Shown here one piece after another: positions 36,015-45,432 of a stretch of 64,000 nucleotides of DNA (position 1 is its first letter; the number at the start of each line of letters is the position of its first letter). The notes under the pieces are model-generated. The model was not told the DNA's origin. It made no database searches and worked only from the letters and a program-made list of their open reading frames with translations. The translations under genes were made by a program, and so were the position numbers. This DNA is from RUG14871 sp045539425 (GTDB lineage: Bacteria; Bacillota_I; Bacilli_A; Erysipelotrichales; Erysipelotrichaceae), in the NCBI GenBank assembly GCA_045539425.1, contig JAZQFH010000013.1, forward strand, positions 1 through 64,000. The letters run 5' to 3'.

Positions 36015-38053
36015 TTTTCTCTCCTTTTACTGTTTTCTATATTTAAATCCAGCGTGCTGAATTTAAATCCATGGATTTCTGTAACGGCAGAACTGAGGGA
36101 AAGAATTCCAATTCCGCCTTCAGGCATTTCCGGAAAATCGATCGAACACGATTCATCATTGAAATACACAGTAATTTTATCATTACTGAAGACTGCTTTC
36201 AATGAATTTAGTATCAATATTTTATTGCTGATATTTTGAGAATACAATTTGGTGTATTTTTTGCCTTTCCGGTAAAGTTCAAGGCTGTTTCCGTTGATAC
36301 CGAGCGCATAGAAATCCTGATATCCCCTGAAGCCGAAAACAAGCATTGCACTGAGGTTTTCGTTATTCTCAAAGTTCATCTCAATGCTTTTAGCGTGCAT
36401 GGAAAGCGTGCCTGTTGTGATCAGGGCGTGAGGTGTCCCCTGTCCTTTTAAGCCGTTCTCGGAAAGAATCCACTTTCCGGAATGATTGTTAAAGCTGCGG
36501 ATATTGTAAAGCGTATCACCGGCATAGCGCGGTCCGTATCCGTCATAGGAAAGCGTGGAAAAGTCATAGGAAACTCTGCTTTCGTGAGTTACGGAATAAT
36601 CTTTCAGATAACACTTTTTCTGTGCAATAAAGCCGATTCTGTGAATGACCGTGTTAACAAAACCCTTGAGACGGAACTCGATTTCGCTCTCGCCCTGAAT
36701 GTAATACACTGCTTCCTGCCTGTTCCCTTCGCAGTCTTCCGCAAAGACAGTCAGCCTGTTCTCTTCAGATGATTCAAATAAGAAATGCAAAAGATCATGC
36801 GGGTAGTACTTCGGTGAGAAGACCGGATCATAGCGCGCATCGTAGATATCTTCCGGCAGATAGTAACTAAAGAAATAAACTTCTTCCTCTTTCGGTATTT
36901 CAAGTCTTCCGTCGGATACGGAAAGATAGGAAGAGCTCCTGAATCCCTCTGTCGCATACGGCAGTAAGAAGTGTCTGTAATCCGGTTTATCATACCCTTT
37001 CAGCTGCATGGCGTAGCGCGCAAACATCTGGGCACTGCGGGATACCGTATCGATATTCTCCGAACCGATACAGCTTGAAGCATTGACGACATCATTGATC
37101 GGCTTGATCCAGTACGGATCAATTCCGTCAATACCTAAAAGTGCCCCCATGATGGAGCCGACATTTCCGCATGTGCAGTCGGTATCCCATCCGCACTGAT
37201 TCAGAATGCAGAGTGTACGCGAGAAATCATTTTCTCCATAGCACATGGAAAGAACCATGATGGCACTGTTGGGTATGATATGACAGCTTCCCGCGAATTT
37301 ATCATAACCGTAGTTCTTTTGAATATAACGGAAACAATCCAGCCAGTCGTTTGGATTATTCTGGTGGAAGTCCATGATGTCTTTTACAACACGGTAGTAC
37401 TTCATACGGTGATCGAGATACCTGAGTGTTTCATTCAGAACATACATGATATCTTCACTCTGCATTGCCAGCGTAATGGCAACTGCCACAAAGATTGCGC
37501 CCTGCAGTCCGTTTTTATCATGGGTCACGCTTGCCGCCTTGACGGCAAGATCTTTTGCCAGAAGCGGATCATAACCGCTGACATAACCCCAGCAGTCAGA
37601 GAAGATCTGTCCGCCGATCTGCTCCGCCATAACGATGCCGTTCTGCTCTTTGGAGCCGCTTTGCGGAGCACAAATCCCCTTCTTCAGGTTTTCGTATGCC
37701 GTATGTTCCGTTGAAACTCCAATTCCGCCCCACCAGAAAAAGCCGGTATACTCCTGCAAGTAATTCAGAAAGGAATCGCCGATGTCTTTGGCGCTGATAT
37801 TGTTTCCTTTTTCGAGCGCACGGACAAAGAACAGAGGCCCGTTGGAATCGTCATCCGCAGCGAAGATATCATAGTCGGTTAAATATCCCTTGATATCCGG
37901 ATACTTTCTCTGTATCTCATCAAATGTCCAGCTTTCAATGGGTGCGCCTAAGCGGATCCCGATGATTTTGCCTAGCCATGAGGCATAGACTCTCTGAAGA
38001 TAATCATTGTATGTGGACGGTGTTAGCTGTAGTGTCTGATTCAGTTTTTTCAT
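36011..38053 (-). CDS. ADP-ribosylglycohydrolase-family enzyme with C-terminal ConA-like domain
   Basis: 680 residues. The N-terminal two-thirds has the DraG/ARH helical fold: ADDDSNG (67-72) and CGWDTDCTCGNVG (from 286, Asp289/Asp291) provide the metal-binding acids. The last 200 residues are beta-strands like a LamG/ConA jelly-roll (YQDFYALGINGNSLELYRKG). It has no signal peptide. As first gene of a nucleoside uptake operon it is likelier to cleave an imported ribosyl or ADP-ribosyl compound than to reverse protein ADP-ribosylation; that is inference. A GGAAG site is close to the ATG, and a TATAAT lies only six bases before it. Confidence 0.88.
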   Translation of the reverse strand: MKKLNQTLQLTPSTYNDYLQRVYASWLGKIIGIRLGAPIESWTFDEIQRKYPDIKGYLTDYDIFAADDDSNGPLFFVRALEKGNNISAKDIGDSFLNYLQEYTGFFWWGGIGVSTEHTAYENLKKGICAPQSGSKEQNGIVMAEQIGGQIFSDCWGYVSGYDPLLAKDLAVKAASVTHDKNGLQGAIFVAVAITLAMQSEDIMYVLNETLRYLDHRMKYYRVVKDIMDFHQNNPNDWLDCFRYIQKNYGYDKFAGSCHIIPNSAIMVLSMCYGENDFSRTLCILNQCGWDTDCTCGNVGSIMGALLGIDGIDPYWIKPINDVVNASSCIGSENIDTVSRSAQMFARYAMQLKGYDKPDYRHFLLPYATEGFRSSSYLSVSDGRLEIPKEEEVYFFSYYLPEDIYDARYDPVFSPKYYPHDLLHFLFESSEENRLTVFAEDCEGNRQEAVYYIQGESEIEFRLKGFVNTVIHRIGFIAQKKCYLKDYSVTHESRVSYDFSTLSYDGYGPRYAGDTLYNIRSFNNHSGKWILSENGLKGQGTPHALITTGTLSMHAKSIEMNFENNENLSAMLVFGFRGYQDFYALGINGNSLELYRKGKKYTKLYSQNISNKILILNSLKAVFSNDKITVYFNDESCSIDFPEMPEGGIGILSLSSAVTEIHGFKFSTLDLNIENSKRREK

Positions 38054-38080
38054 ACTTCCATTATATGGGAATCACAAAGT

Positions 38081-38116
38081 GAAAAAAATAAAAAAATGAA
38101 GCATAACTTCATTTTT
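38081..38116 (-). terminator. Terminator at the end of the housekeeping operon
   Basis: AATGAAG / CTTCATT extended by A/T pairs, with Ts on the minus strand; the A-rich and T-rich flanks could let it work in both directions. It lies about 40 bases past the lipoprotein stop codon. Confidence 0.88.
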
Positions 38117-38154
38117 TGTGTACGGTTATAAAGTGATAGGAAATCGGAATCTGC

Positions 38155-39213
38155 CTAATCCATCTGAATATATTTCTTCAGGTATTCCCTTAAGCCGGCA
38201 GTATCGCGATAGTATGGATTATCCGCATCATTTTCCGCATCCAGCCAGCCGATCAGATCTCCTTGATGGAACACCAGAACAGATGGCGCAAAACTGACTT
38301 TCTGCGAGATGAAGTTTTCCGTCGCATTGGTGATATTGATGTTCATGTGGTAGATATTCCACTTCATCTCCTCTGCGACTTCCCTTACAATCGGCGTAAA
38401 GGAGGCACAGGTCAGACAGCCCGGAAGATGAAGATAAAGCAGAAACGACTGCTTATGATCCTGCAGGCTTTTGACAGCTTCAATGGAATCAAGATCCGTA
38501 AAGATATCCTCGGATAACATCGGGAAACTGTCCGCACTTAAGAGCGGTGTTTCTTTTCGGGTCAAAGAGTCAAAATCAATGATGTGATATGTGACTTCGG
38601 AAAGATCCACGCTGCCGTCTTCCTTTAAGAGATTTCGGGAATGCTCTCCCTTGTAGTACCAGTATCCCCCGGCATTATAGATCTTGTTTTCATCATAGCC
38701 GAGTTCAATCAGAAGGTCCTTCATCATACCGGCATAGCCTCCGCCGCCGCACATCAGAATGATGGCTTTGTCTTTCGGAAAGATGGATTCTATGATGGCT
38801 CTGCTTTCTTCGTATACTTCACTCAGCGTTCCGTCTTCATTTCGATGGAACAGTACTCTGCCCTCATACCCAGGAAGAACTTCTTCGGGAAGCGTCAGCT
38901 GATCCACAAAATACGGAAACGGTACAACTTCAAACCCTTCCAGAATTCCGCTGAGGCGGCTGTCTCCGCCGATGGCTTCGTAATTGGCCGGATCTTCAAT
39001 CATGCGGACATCATAGTAGGCACAGTCCTCACGGTTCAGATACTGATCAATCGTTTCCTCATTGATGTTGGCGTCGATTCCGAACATCTCTCCGCGGATC
39101 CCGCTCGCCCTCTGCGGCGTTGGTAACGGATCCAGCTTCGGTGTTACGGAACAGGCTGTCAGAAAAAGAAGAAGTGTAAAAAGACTTATAAGACTAATCC
39201 TGTGTGGTTTCAT
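38155..39213 (-). CDS. Lipoprotein with rhodanese-like and thioredoxin-like domains
   Basis: 352 residues. A lipoprotein signal ends in LTAC (Cys21). A rhodanese-like domain follows (about 55-195; Cys155 in LMCGGGGYAG as candidate active-site residue, and a Gly-rich YNAGGYWYY end). A thioredoxin-like domain is at about 240-350 with PGCLTC (Cys266, Cys269). It should sit on the outer face of the membrane and handle thiol or sulfur transfer. The fusion is unusual. The start at 39213 follows AGGAG; it overlaps the xerD end by 20 bases, so it is in the same operon. Confidence 0.8.
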   Translation of the reverse strand: MKPHRISLISLFTLLLFLTACSVTPKLDPLPTPQRASGIRGEMFGIDANINEETIDQYLNREDCAYYDVRMIEDPANYEAIGGDSRLSGILEGFEVVPFPYFVDQLTLPEEVLPGYEGRVLFHRNEDGTLSEVYEESRAIIESIFPKDKAIILMCGGGGYAGMMKDLLIELGYDENKIYNAGGYWYYKGEHSRNLLKEDGSVDLSEVTYHIIDFDSLTRKETPLLSADSFPMLSEDIFTDLDSIEAVKSLQDHKQSFLLYLHLPGCLTCASFTPIVREVAEEMKWNIYHMNINITNATENFISQKVSFAPSVLVFHQGDLIGWLDAENDADNPYYRDTAGLREYLKKYIQMD

Positions 39214-40123
39214 CCTCTTTTTTCTCCTTTCTCTGTGTATCCCGTTTGGGGAAGTAGGCATCATAAGTCTGATGCAGCTGCTTTGCCTGAACATGCGTAT
39301 AGATCTGCGTTGTGGAAATGGAGGAGTGACCGAGCAGCTCCTGAACGGAGCGCAGATCGGCTCCATTGGCTAAAAGATCCGTCGCAAAGGTATGGCGGAA
39401 GGAATGGGCTGTGATATTCAGATCCAGTCCGAGTTCCTTTTCCTTTGCCGTCAGCATGTCACTGACATACTTGCGGCTGAGCTGATTTCCCCTGCGGTTG
39501 ATCAATAGATAACTGAGATTTCTTTTGTTGTATTCCGGACGTGTCCCGTCCAGATAACAGTTCAGAAGATCTGCACTGCTTCTGGCAATTGGTACCATCC
39601 GCTCCTTATTCCCCTTTCCGAGAACTCTCAGAAAGAGATTGGCACGGTTGTACTGGTTGAGGGTCAGATTGCATACTTCCGAGACCCGCAGTCCGCAGCT
39701 GTACATCAGTTCGCAGATGCAGTGATTCAAAAGTTCATGCGGATCATCATCGTTAAAACTGTCAAACAGACAGTTCAGTTCTTCCTCACTCAGAAAGCGC
39801 GGCAATGTCTTGGAGCGCTTCACGCTGGCCAGATTGACGGCCGGATTCTCCATTTTCAGATTATCCGCCAGATAATAATGAAAGCCCCGGATCGAGGTCA
39901 GAGATCGCGCAACGCTTGATTTCGACAGCTCATCCAAGGCAATGGCAATGTAGTCATAGATGGTTTTCTTACGGATCTCTTCCACTGTTGTGATATTACG
40001 GGATTCCAGATAGGAAAAATAGCGCTTCAGATCAGCAGAATAGCTTTCGATGGAGCGGCTGCTCATTCCTTTGTTTACCGTGATATCGGTGATGTAAAGA
40101 TCGTAGGCATCTTTTAATAACAT
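39194..40123 (-). CDS. xerD: Site-specific tyrosine recombinase XerD
   Basis: 309 residues: N-terminal SAM-like core-binding domain (about 1-90) and catalytic domain with the full set of residues, Arg146 (CGLRVSE), Lys170, His240 and Arg243 (HSFRHTFA), His266 (LLGHSS) and Tyr275 (TQIYTHV). It resolves chromosome dimers at dif with a XerC-type partner. The housekeeping operon (after recN) argues for XerD rather than a phage integrase. XerC cannot be excluded without an alignment. Confidence 0.88.
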   Translation of the reverse strand: MLLKDAYDLYITDITVNKGMSSRSIESYSADLKRYFSYLESRNITTVEEIRKKTIYDYIAIALDELSKSSVARSLTSIRGFHYYLADNLKMENPAVNLASVKRSKTLPRFLSEEELNCLFDSFNDDDPHELLNHCICELMYSCGLRVSEVCNLTLNQYNRANLFLRVLGKGNKERMVPIARSSADLLNCYLDGTRPEYNKRNLSYLLINRRGNQLSRKYVSDMLTAKEKELGLDLNITAHSFRHTFATDLLANGADLRSVQELLGHSSISTTQIYTHVQAKQLHQTYDAYFPKRDTQRKEKKEDETTQD

Positions 40124-40141
40124 GTTATATCTATTCTATTA

Positions 40142-41788
40142 CTATTTTTCCTGTAAATGATCCAGAAGCTCTTTTGCGCTCTTTAAGGCACTCTCGCTTT
40201 CGGATCCTGTTGCGATATTGGCAAGTTCTCTGATCCTGCCGTCATAATCGAGAGTTCTGACTCTGGAATACGTCTTGTTATCGGCAACTTCCTTATAAAT
40301 GTAGTAATGCTGCTTCGCACAGGCAGCGACCTGTCCGAGATGGGTAATGGAGAATACCTGGGCATTCTCGGCAATCTTGCGCATCTTCAAGCCGATGGAA
40401 GTCGCAATCTTACCGCTGACTCCGCTGTCGATTTCATCAAAGATGATCGTTTCGATACCATAAAGGGAGTTAAAGATCGTCTTTAAGCCCAGCATGATGC
40501 GGCTCAGCTCACCGCCGCTGGCAACTTCCGCAAGCGGATTGAGCGGCTGTCCGACGTTGGTGGAGATGTAGAACTCGACGCGGTCAATTCCTCTGATATT
40601 ACCGCTGTGCTCCGCTAAATCCACACGGAATGTCGTACTGCTCAGTTCCAAGTCACGCAGTTCGCTCTCGATTTCTTTCTCAAGTTTCTTTGCGGCTGCC
40701 TGACGCTTTTTGCTGAGGGTGGAGGCTGCTTCATAATAGAGGTTATATGCCTCTTCCACTTCCGCCTTTGCCTGTCTGATATATTCTTCGCGGTTTTCCA
40801 TTAAGGCCAGCTTATCGGACATATCAGCATATTTTTTCTGCATGGCGGAATAGGTTCCGCCGTATTTACGAATGACTTTCTTTAAATCGTAAATACGCGA
40901 CAGGATGCGGTTAAATTCGTTTTCATCATAGGAAAGCGAGTGATAATAATCGGAAACGCGTTCAAAGAGATCTTCCAGTTCATAGTAGTGATCATTAATC
41001 TTCTGGATCTCATTCTGCAGTTCCGCATCATGAACTTCTTCCAGTTCTCTTTTTCCGAGATACAGCTTTTCCAAAGCGCCGTTATTTCCGGAGAACTCTT
41101 CTATGGCATTGCTTAATGCCTGGGATGTTTTCTCAAAGGAAAGGAGTTTGCGTTCCTTTTCTTCCAGCTCATCCAGCTCACCTTCATACGTGTTTACCTT
41201 CTCGATTTCCGCTTTCTGGAATAACAGATAATCGCGCTCATCCTCGCTGTAATCTGTCTGTAAGGAAGTCTCAAGGCTCTGCTTGCGGGCGGAATACTCC
41301 TGATATTTTGCGGAAACTTCAGCCAGAAGCTGATCTTCCTTCATATACTCATCCAGCAGTTTCAGATGGTTTTTCGGATTCAGAAGATACTGCGTTCCGT
41401 GCTGGTTATGAATATCAATCAGATGCTGCGTCAGTTCCCTGGCAAATCCCTGGGTAATGGCGCGGTAGTTCAGACGCATTGTGCTTCTTCCGTCTTTGGT
41501 GATTTCCCTGCTCAGGATGTTTTCCTCTTCCGCTTCAAAACCGGAATTGTAAAGGAAGTTCAGAGCGGCAGGATTCTGAATGGTGAAAACCGCTTCGATC
41601 ACGGCCTTCTCCGCACCGCTGCGGACAACGTTTGTGCTCAGTCTTTCACCGCATAAAAGCGAAATCGCATCAATAATGATGGACTTTCCGGCACCCGTTT
41701 CACCTGTAAAGACAGAAAAGCCATCGGCGAAATCCAGGCTTAATTCATCGATAATGACATAATCTTTAATATAAAGATGTAAGATCAT
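40142..41788 (-). CDS. recN: DNA repair protein RecN
   Basis: 548 residues, SMC-like. Walker A is TGETGAGKSIIIDAI near residue 30, a long coiled coil fills the middle, and the C-terminal lobe has the ABC signature (VASGGELSRIMLGLK) and Walker B (IIFDEIDSGVSG). It gathers and holds double-strand ends for recombination. It overlaps tlyA by four bases. In Bacillus an argR gene usually stands between the two; here it is absent. Confidence 0.95.
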   Translation of the reverse strand: MILHLYIKDYVIIDELSLDFADGFSVFTGETGAGKSIIIDAISLLCGERLSTNVVRSGAEKAVIEAVFTIQNPAALNFLYNSGFEAEEENILSREITKDGRSTMRLNYRAITQGFARELTQHLIDIHNQHGTQYLLNPKNHLKLLDEYMKEDQLLAEVSAKYQEYSARKQSLETSLQTDYSEDERDYLLFQKAEIEKVNTYEGELDELEEKERKLLSFEKTSQALSNAIEEFSGNNGALEKLYLGKRELEEVHDAELQNEIQKINDHYYELEDLFERVSDYYHSLSYDENEFNRILSRIYDLKKVIRKYGGTYSAMQKKYADMSDKLALMENREEYIRQAKAEVEEAYNLYYEAASTLSKKRQAAAKKLEKEIESELRDLELSSTTFRVDLAEHSGNIRGIDRVEFYISTNVGQPLNPLAEVASGGELSRIMLGLKTIFNSLYGIETIIFDEIDSGVSGKIATSIGLKMRKIAENAQVFSITHLGQVAACAKQHYYIYKEVADNKTYSRVRTLDYDGRIRELANIATGSESESALKSAKELLDHLQEK

Positions 41789-42516
41789 AATTCCTCCTGT
41801 TTCACAACATGGAGAAGGTATTCCTGATTCCCGCTCCTGCCGATGACATTACTTAACATACAACTACATTTTACTAGTTTGAATGTGGGGAGTAAAGAAA
41901 TGATTTCCTGTAGCGCCTTCTCACGCACTTTGGGATCTTTTACAACTCCCTGCTTATTCAGATGCTTCGAGCCGACTTCAAACTGCGGCTTCACCAAGAT
42001 CACCGCATGCTCCCCGTTTTTCAATAAATCCGAAATAACGGGAAAGAGATAGGTGCAGCTGATAAAGGAGACATCCATGCAGATGAAAGTGATTTCTTCA
42101 TCAAAATCCGCTTTCTTCAGATAGCGCGCATTGGTGTTCTCTCTTACAACAACGCGCGGATCCTGTCTCAGTTTCGCTGCCAGCTGATTTGTGCCAACAT
42201 CGATACAGTAGACTTTCTTTGCGTCGTGCTGCAGACAGCAATCGGTAAAACCGCCTGTCGAGGAACCGATATCAACGACGACTTTATCTTTTAAATCAAT
42301 CTGATCCTGAATGATACATCCGTCCAGCTTGTCTCCGGCCCGCGACACATAGCGGTCAACCTGAATTACAGATACTTCCTGGCCTTCCTCAATAGCAAAA
42401 GAGGATTTTGTTACCGTCTTCTGATCAACGGAAACCAATCCTTCTTTAATTGCATCCTGTGCTTTGGCGCGGCTTTCAAAATAGCCTTTTTCAAACAGAT
42501 AGGTATCTAGTCTCAT
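41785..42516 (-). CDS. tlyA: TlyA-family rRNA 2'-O-methyltransferase
   Basis: 243 residues: an N-terminal S4 RNA-binding domain (MRLDTYLFEKGYFESRAKAQ) and an FtsJ-like SAM domain (VVDIGSSTGGFTDCCLQ; VKPQFE). It is expected to methylate ribosomal RNA riboses. Conserved place between dxs and recN; it overlaps both by four bases. Confidence 0.93.
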   Translation of the reverse strand: MRLDTYLFEKGYFESRAKAQDAIKEGLVSVDQKTVTKSSFAIEEGQEVSVIQVDRYVSRAGDKLDGCIIQDQIDLKDKVVVDIGSSTGGFTDCCLQHDAKKVYCIDVGTNQLAAKLRQDPRVVVRENTNARYLKKADFDEEITFICMDVSFISCTYLFPVISDLLKNGEHAVILVKPQFEVGSKHLNKQGVVKDPKVREKALQEIISLLPTFKLVKCSCMLSNVIGRSGNQEYLLHVVKQEEL

Positions 42517-44381
42517 TTCCGATATACCGCATTGATCACATCCGCACAGACGGAGTTGATATCAATGGACAGTGCTTTTTTCAGTGTGTTAACGGAGCCG
42601 TGCGGAACATAGCGGTCGTGAATGCCGAAGCGCTGAATATGCACTTTCATATCATGGTCGTTATAGAATTCCAGTATCTCTGCAGAAAGTCCCCCTTCCA
42701 GCATGTCGATCTCATACGTGAAGACCGGCTTGCGGCTTTTGGCAATCTGAATCAGTGTTTCCGCATCCAGAGGTTTAAAGAAACGTGCATTCACAATAGC
42801 AATATTCATGTTATTCGTGTGCATTTTCTGGTACAGTCTGTCTACTTCCGGTCCGTATGTGATAATGTAGGCGTCCGGAGTATCGGTATCCGCAAGAATC
42901 TCCCAGCTGCCGACCGGAATCTTCTGGAAGTCCGAGACTTCCCGATAGACCGTACTGCCTTTTGGATAACGTATTCCAAACGGATGATTCTGCGTGAATG
43001 CCGTATACAGTAAATTCTGCGCTTCCATGGCATCTTTCGGCTGGGCAAGGATCATATTCGGAAGTGGTGTCAGTAAACCGATATCAAAGATGCCGTGATG
43101 GGTATCTCCGTCTTCGCCGCTTAACTGAGCCCTGTCAATCCCGAGAACCACAGGCAGATCCATACGGCAGATGTCATGATTGATCTGATCGTATGCTCTC
43201 TGAAGGAATGTGGAATAGATCGAGAGGAACGGACGCTTCTTGCTGATGGCGAGGCCTGCCGCAAACGTAGCTGCATGTTCCTCGGCGATTCCGCAGTCAA
43301 ATGCCCGCTCCGGATAGAGCGCAAAGAATTTCTCCAGCTTGCTGCCGGTAATCATGGCCGGTGTGATGGCACAGATGTCCTTGTTGTTCTTTGCCATACG
43401 TACGAGCGTTTCACTCATGATCTGCGACCATGTCAAGTGTTCTTCCGGAAGAACGCTCAAAGAGGCTCCCGTCAGCGGGTCAAAGGCGCCGACACCGTGC
43501 CAGTACCCTTCTCTGTCTTGTTCACAGAGCGGATAGCCTTTGCCCTTTTTGGTCAGGATGTGAATGACGATCGGACCTTCATGGTTTTTGGCAATCTGGA
43601 AGACATTGACCATATCCTTGATGTTGTGTCCGTCAAACGGTCCGATGTAGTCGATCCCGAACTGACCGAAGATGGATGTGTCAATGACGCTTTTCTTGAT
43701 GTTTTCCTTGATATTCGTCAGACCGTCTAATACGGTTTCACCGAAATTGGAAGTCTGTAAGATTGCTTTTAATGTCTTTTTGGAGTTGGTGTAGGGTCTT
43801 GCGGTTCTGACTTTATTCAGTACGTTGGATACAGCACCGACATTCCGGGAAATCGACATGTTGTTATCGTTAAAGATAATGATCATGTTGTGCTTGGACG
43901 CACCGATCTGATCCAGCGCTTCAAAGGCCATACCGCCTGTGAGTGCACCATCTCCGATCACCGGAATAATCTGATAATGCTCATGATTCAGATCTCTTGC
44001 GACTGCCATGCCGTATGCTGCGGAAAGAGATGTGGAAGAGTGTCCGGCTTCCCAGACATCGTGTTCACTCTCCGAGCGCTTTTCAAAGCCGCTGATACCG
44101 CCATACTGACGCAGCGTCGGGAAAGAGTCATATCTTCCCGTCAGGATCTTATGGGTATAGCACTGGTGTCCGACATCGAAAAAGATCTTGTCTTTCGGCG
44201 AGTTGAACACATAATGCAGTGCAACCGTTAACTCGACAACACCGAGGTTACTCGAAAGATGACCTCCGGTTTTCGATACCGTCTCAATCAGATACGTACG
44301 GATCTCGGCACAAAGATCATTTAATTCATTCAGACTTAATTTTTTCAGATCAGAGGGGCTTTTGATGTCACTCAGTTTCAT
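42513..44381 (-). CDS. dxs: 1-deoxy-D-xylulose-5-phosphate synthase
   Basis: 622 residues, the usual length. The thiamine diphosphate motif GDGALTGG ... NDNNMSIS, the catalytic-loop AEEHAATFAAGLA and the transketolase C-terminal domain are all present. It condenses pyruvate with glyceraldehyde 3-phosphate, the first step of the MEP route to isoprenoids. It follows ispA by eight bases, so precursor and chain-length enzymes are made together. Confidence 0.96.
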   Translation of the reverse strand: MKLSDIKSPSDLKKLSLNELNDLCAEIRTYLIETVSKTGGHLSSNLGVVELTVALHYVFNSPKDKIFFDVGHQCYTHKILTGRYDSFPTLRQYGGISGFEKRSESEHDVWEAGHSSTSLSAAYGMAVARDLNHEHYQIIPVIGDGALTGGMAFEALDQIGASKHNMIIIFNDNNMSISRNVGAVSNVLNKVRTARPYTNSKKTLKAILQTSNFGETVLDGLTNIKENIKKSVIDTSIFGQFGIDYIGPFDGHNIKDMVNVFQIAKNHEGPIVIHILTKKGKGYPLCEQDREGYWHGVGAFDPLTGASLSVLPEEHLTWSQIMSETLVRMAKNNKDICAITPAMITGSKLEKFFALYPERAFDCGIAEEHAATFAAGLAISKKRPFLSIYSTFLQRAYDQINHDICRMDLPVVLGIDRAQLSGEDGDTHHGIFDIGLLTPLPNMILAQPKDAMEAQNLLYTAFTQNHPFGIRYPKGSTVYREVSDFQKIPVGSWEILADTDTPDAYIITYGPEVDRLYQKMHTNNMNIAIVNARFFKPLDAETLIQIAKSRKPVFTYEIDMLEGGLSAEILEFYNDHDMKVHIQRFGIHDRYVPHGSVNTLKKALSIDINSVCADVINAVYRK

Positions 44382-44389
44382 ATGACCTC

Positions 44390-45232
44390 CTAGATTTGCC
44401 TAAGCAACAGAGTCTCTAAAAACTCTTCGGTACTCTGGTGCAAGAGCGGAAGTTTATGATAGCGTTGTAAAATCTCATCGTAAAGATTTCTGACAGCCTC
44501 ATTCGCTTCAGCGATGCTCATGTACTTCACATAAGTGTTTTTGTGATTCTTCAGATCACTGCTTTCTTCCCCTTCTTTTTTCAGATTCTTGGTAACATCC
44601 AGAATATCATCCTGGATCTGGAATGCGAGCCCGTATGCCATGCCGATTGCTTCGGCTTCCTCAAGGTATTCTTCTTTGTTGGCGATAATACAGGCCATCA
44701 TTAACGGTGCACTCAGAAGTTTTCCGGTTTTGTACTCGTGGATCTTCTTTAATTCATCCAGGCTGATTTCCTTACCTTCATACTTCAGATCCAGCTCCTG
44801 CCCGTAGATCATGCCGTTCGCTCCTGCCTGTGAGGCAAGGATACGGATGAGTTCTGATGGATAGTTTCCTTCGGAGGCACACACAAAAGCTTCCGTCAAC
44901 AAGCCATCTCCTGCTAATATGGCTATGTCTTCGGTAAACTTCTTATGGACGGTCAACTGATTGCGGCGGTAGTCATCATTATCCATGGCAGGAAGATCAT
45001 CATGTACCAGAGAATAGGTATGAATCATCTCCAACGCTACGGCTGCTTTTAATCCTGGTTGTACTTCACCGCATAAATCGTAAAGAAAACGCAGTAAAAG
45101 CTGCGGGCGAACCCGCTTTCCGCCGTTGGTAATGGCATAATGCATGGCATCTTTTACCGTTGAATCAATGATTGATCCATCCGTAAAACGCGAATTGATC
45201 GCGTCATTAATCATTTGTTTAAAATCAGGCAT
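44390..45232 (-). CDS. ispA: Farnesyl/geranylgeranyl diphosphate synthase family
   Basis: 280 residues. First aspartate-rich motif HDDLPAMDNDD and second DDILD, plus GGKRVRPQL, define a trans-prenyltransferase. It extends dimethylallyl diphosphate with isopentenyl diphosphate. The ATG at 45232 (MPDFKQ) overlaps xseB by eight bases; an upstream TTG is much less likely. Exact chain length is not decided by sequence inspection. Confidence 0.92.
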   Translation of the reverse strand: MPDFKQMINDAINSRFTDGSIIDSTVKDAMHYAITNGGKRVRPQLLLRFLYDLCGEVQPGLKAAVALEMIHTYSLVHDDLPAMDNDDYRRNQLTVHKKFTEDIAILAGDGLLTEAFVCASEGNYPSELIRILASQAGANGMIYGQELDLKYEGKEISLDELKKIHEYKTGKLLSAPLMMACIIANKEEYLEEAEAIGMAYGLAFQIQDDILDVTKNLKKEGEESSDLKNHKNTYVKYMSIAEANEAVRNLYDEILQRYHKLPLLHQSTEEFLETLLLRQI

Positions 45233-45425
45233 CTTTTTCAAAATCCTCAAGGAGCGTATTTGCTTTCTCTTCAAATGTTTTCAACTGCAGATTGCACTGT
45301 TTTGCCAGTTTCAATCCTTCTTCAAACAGTTTTAAAGATTCTTCCATCGGAAGCTCATTTTTCTCAAGCAGCGATACGATTTCATCCAAGCGCTGCATTG
45401 CTTTTTCAAAACTTAATTCTTCCAT
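45225..45425 (-). CDS. xseB: Exodeoxyribonuclease VII small subunit
   Basis: 66 residues, all helical: MEELSFEKAMQRLDEIV and LEEGLKLAKQCNLQL match XseB. It binds several copies per XseA to form exonuclease VII. The ATG at 45425 follows a GGGAGAG site; an earlier TTG would overlap xseA without a better site. Confidence 0.93.
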   Translation of the reverse strand: MEELSFEKAMQRLDEIVSLLEKNELPMEESLKLFEEGLKLAKQCNLQLKTFEEKANTLLEDFEKDA

Positions 45426-45432
45426 GATTCTC

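Noticed and set aside
38058..38063. TATAAT six bases before the ADP-ribosylglycohydrolase ATG as a further leaderless promoter
   Set aside because: No TG extension and no good -35; a GGAAG ribosome binding site overlaps the spacing. Too weak to list.
39194..40123. Tyrosine recombinase as a sign of a prophage or integrative element
   Set aside because: It stands in a housekeeping operon after recN and has XerC/D length; no phage genes or attachment repeats are nearby.
42450..43013. 187-codon plus-strand frame opposite dxs and tlyA
   Set aside because: Antisense to two clear enzymes; no ribosome binding site or family.
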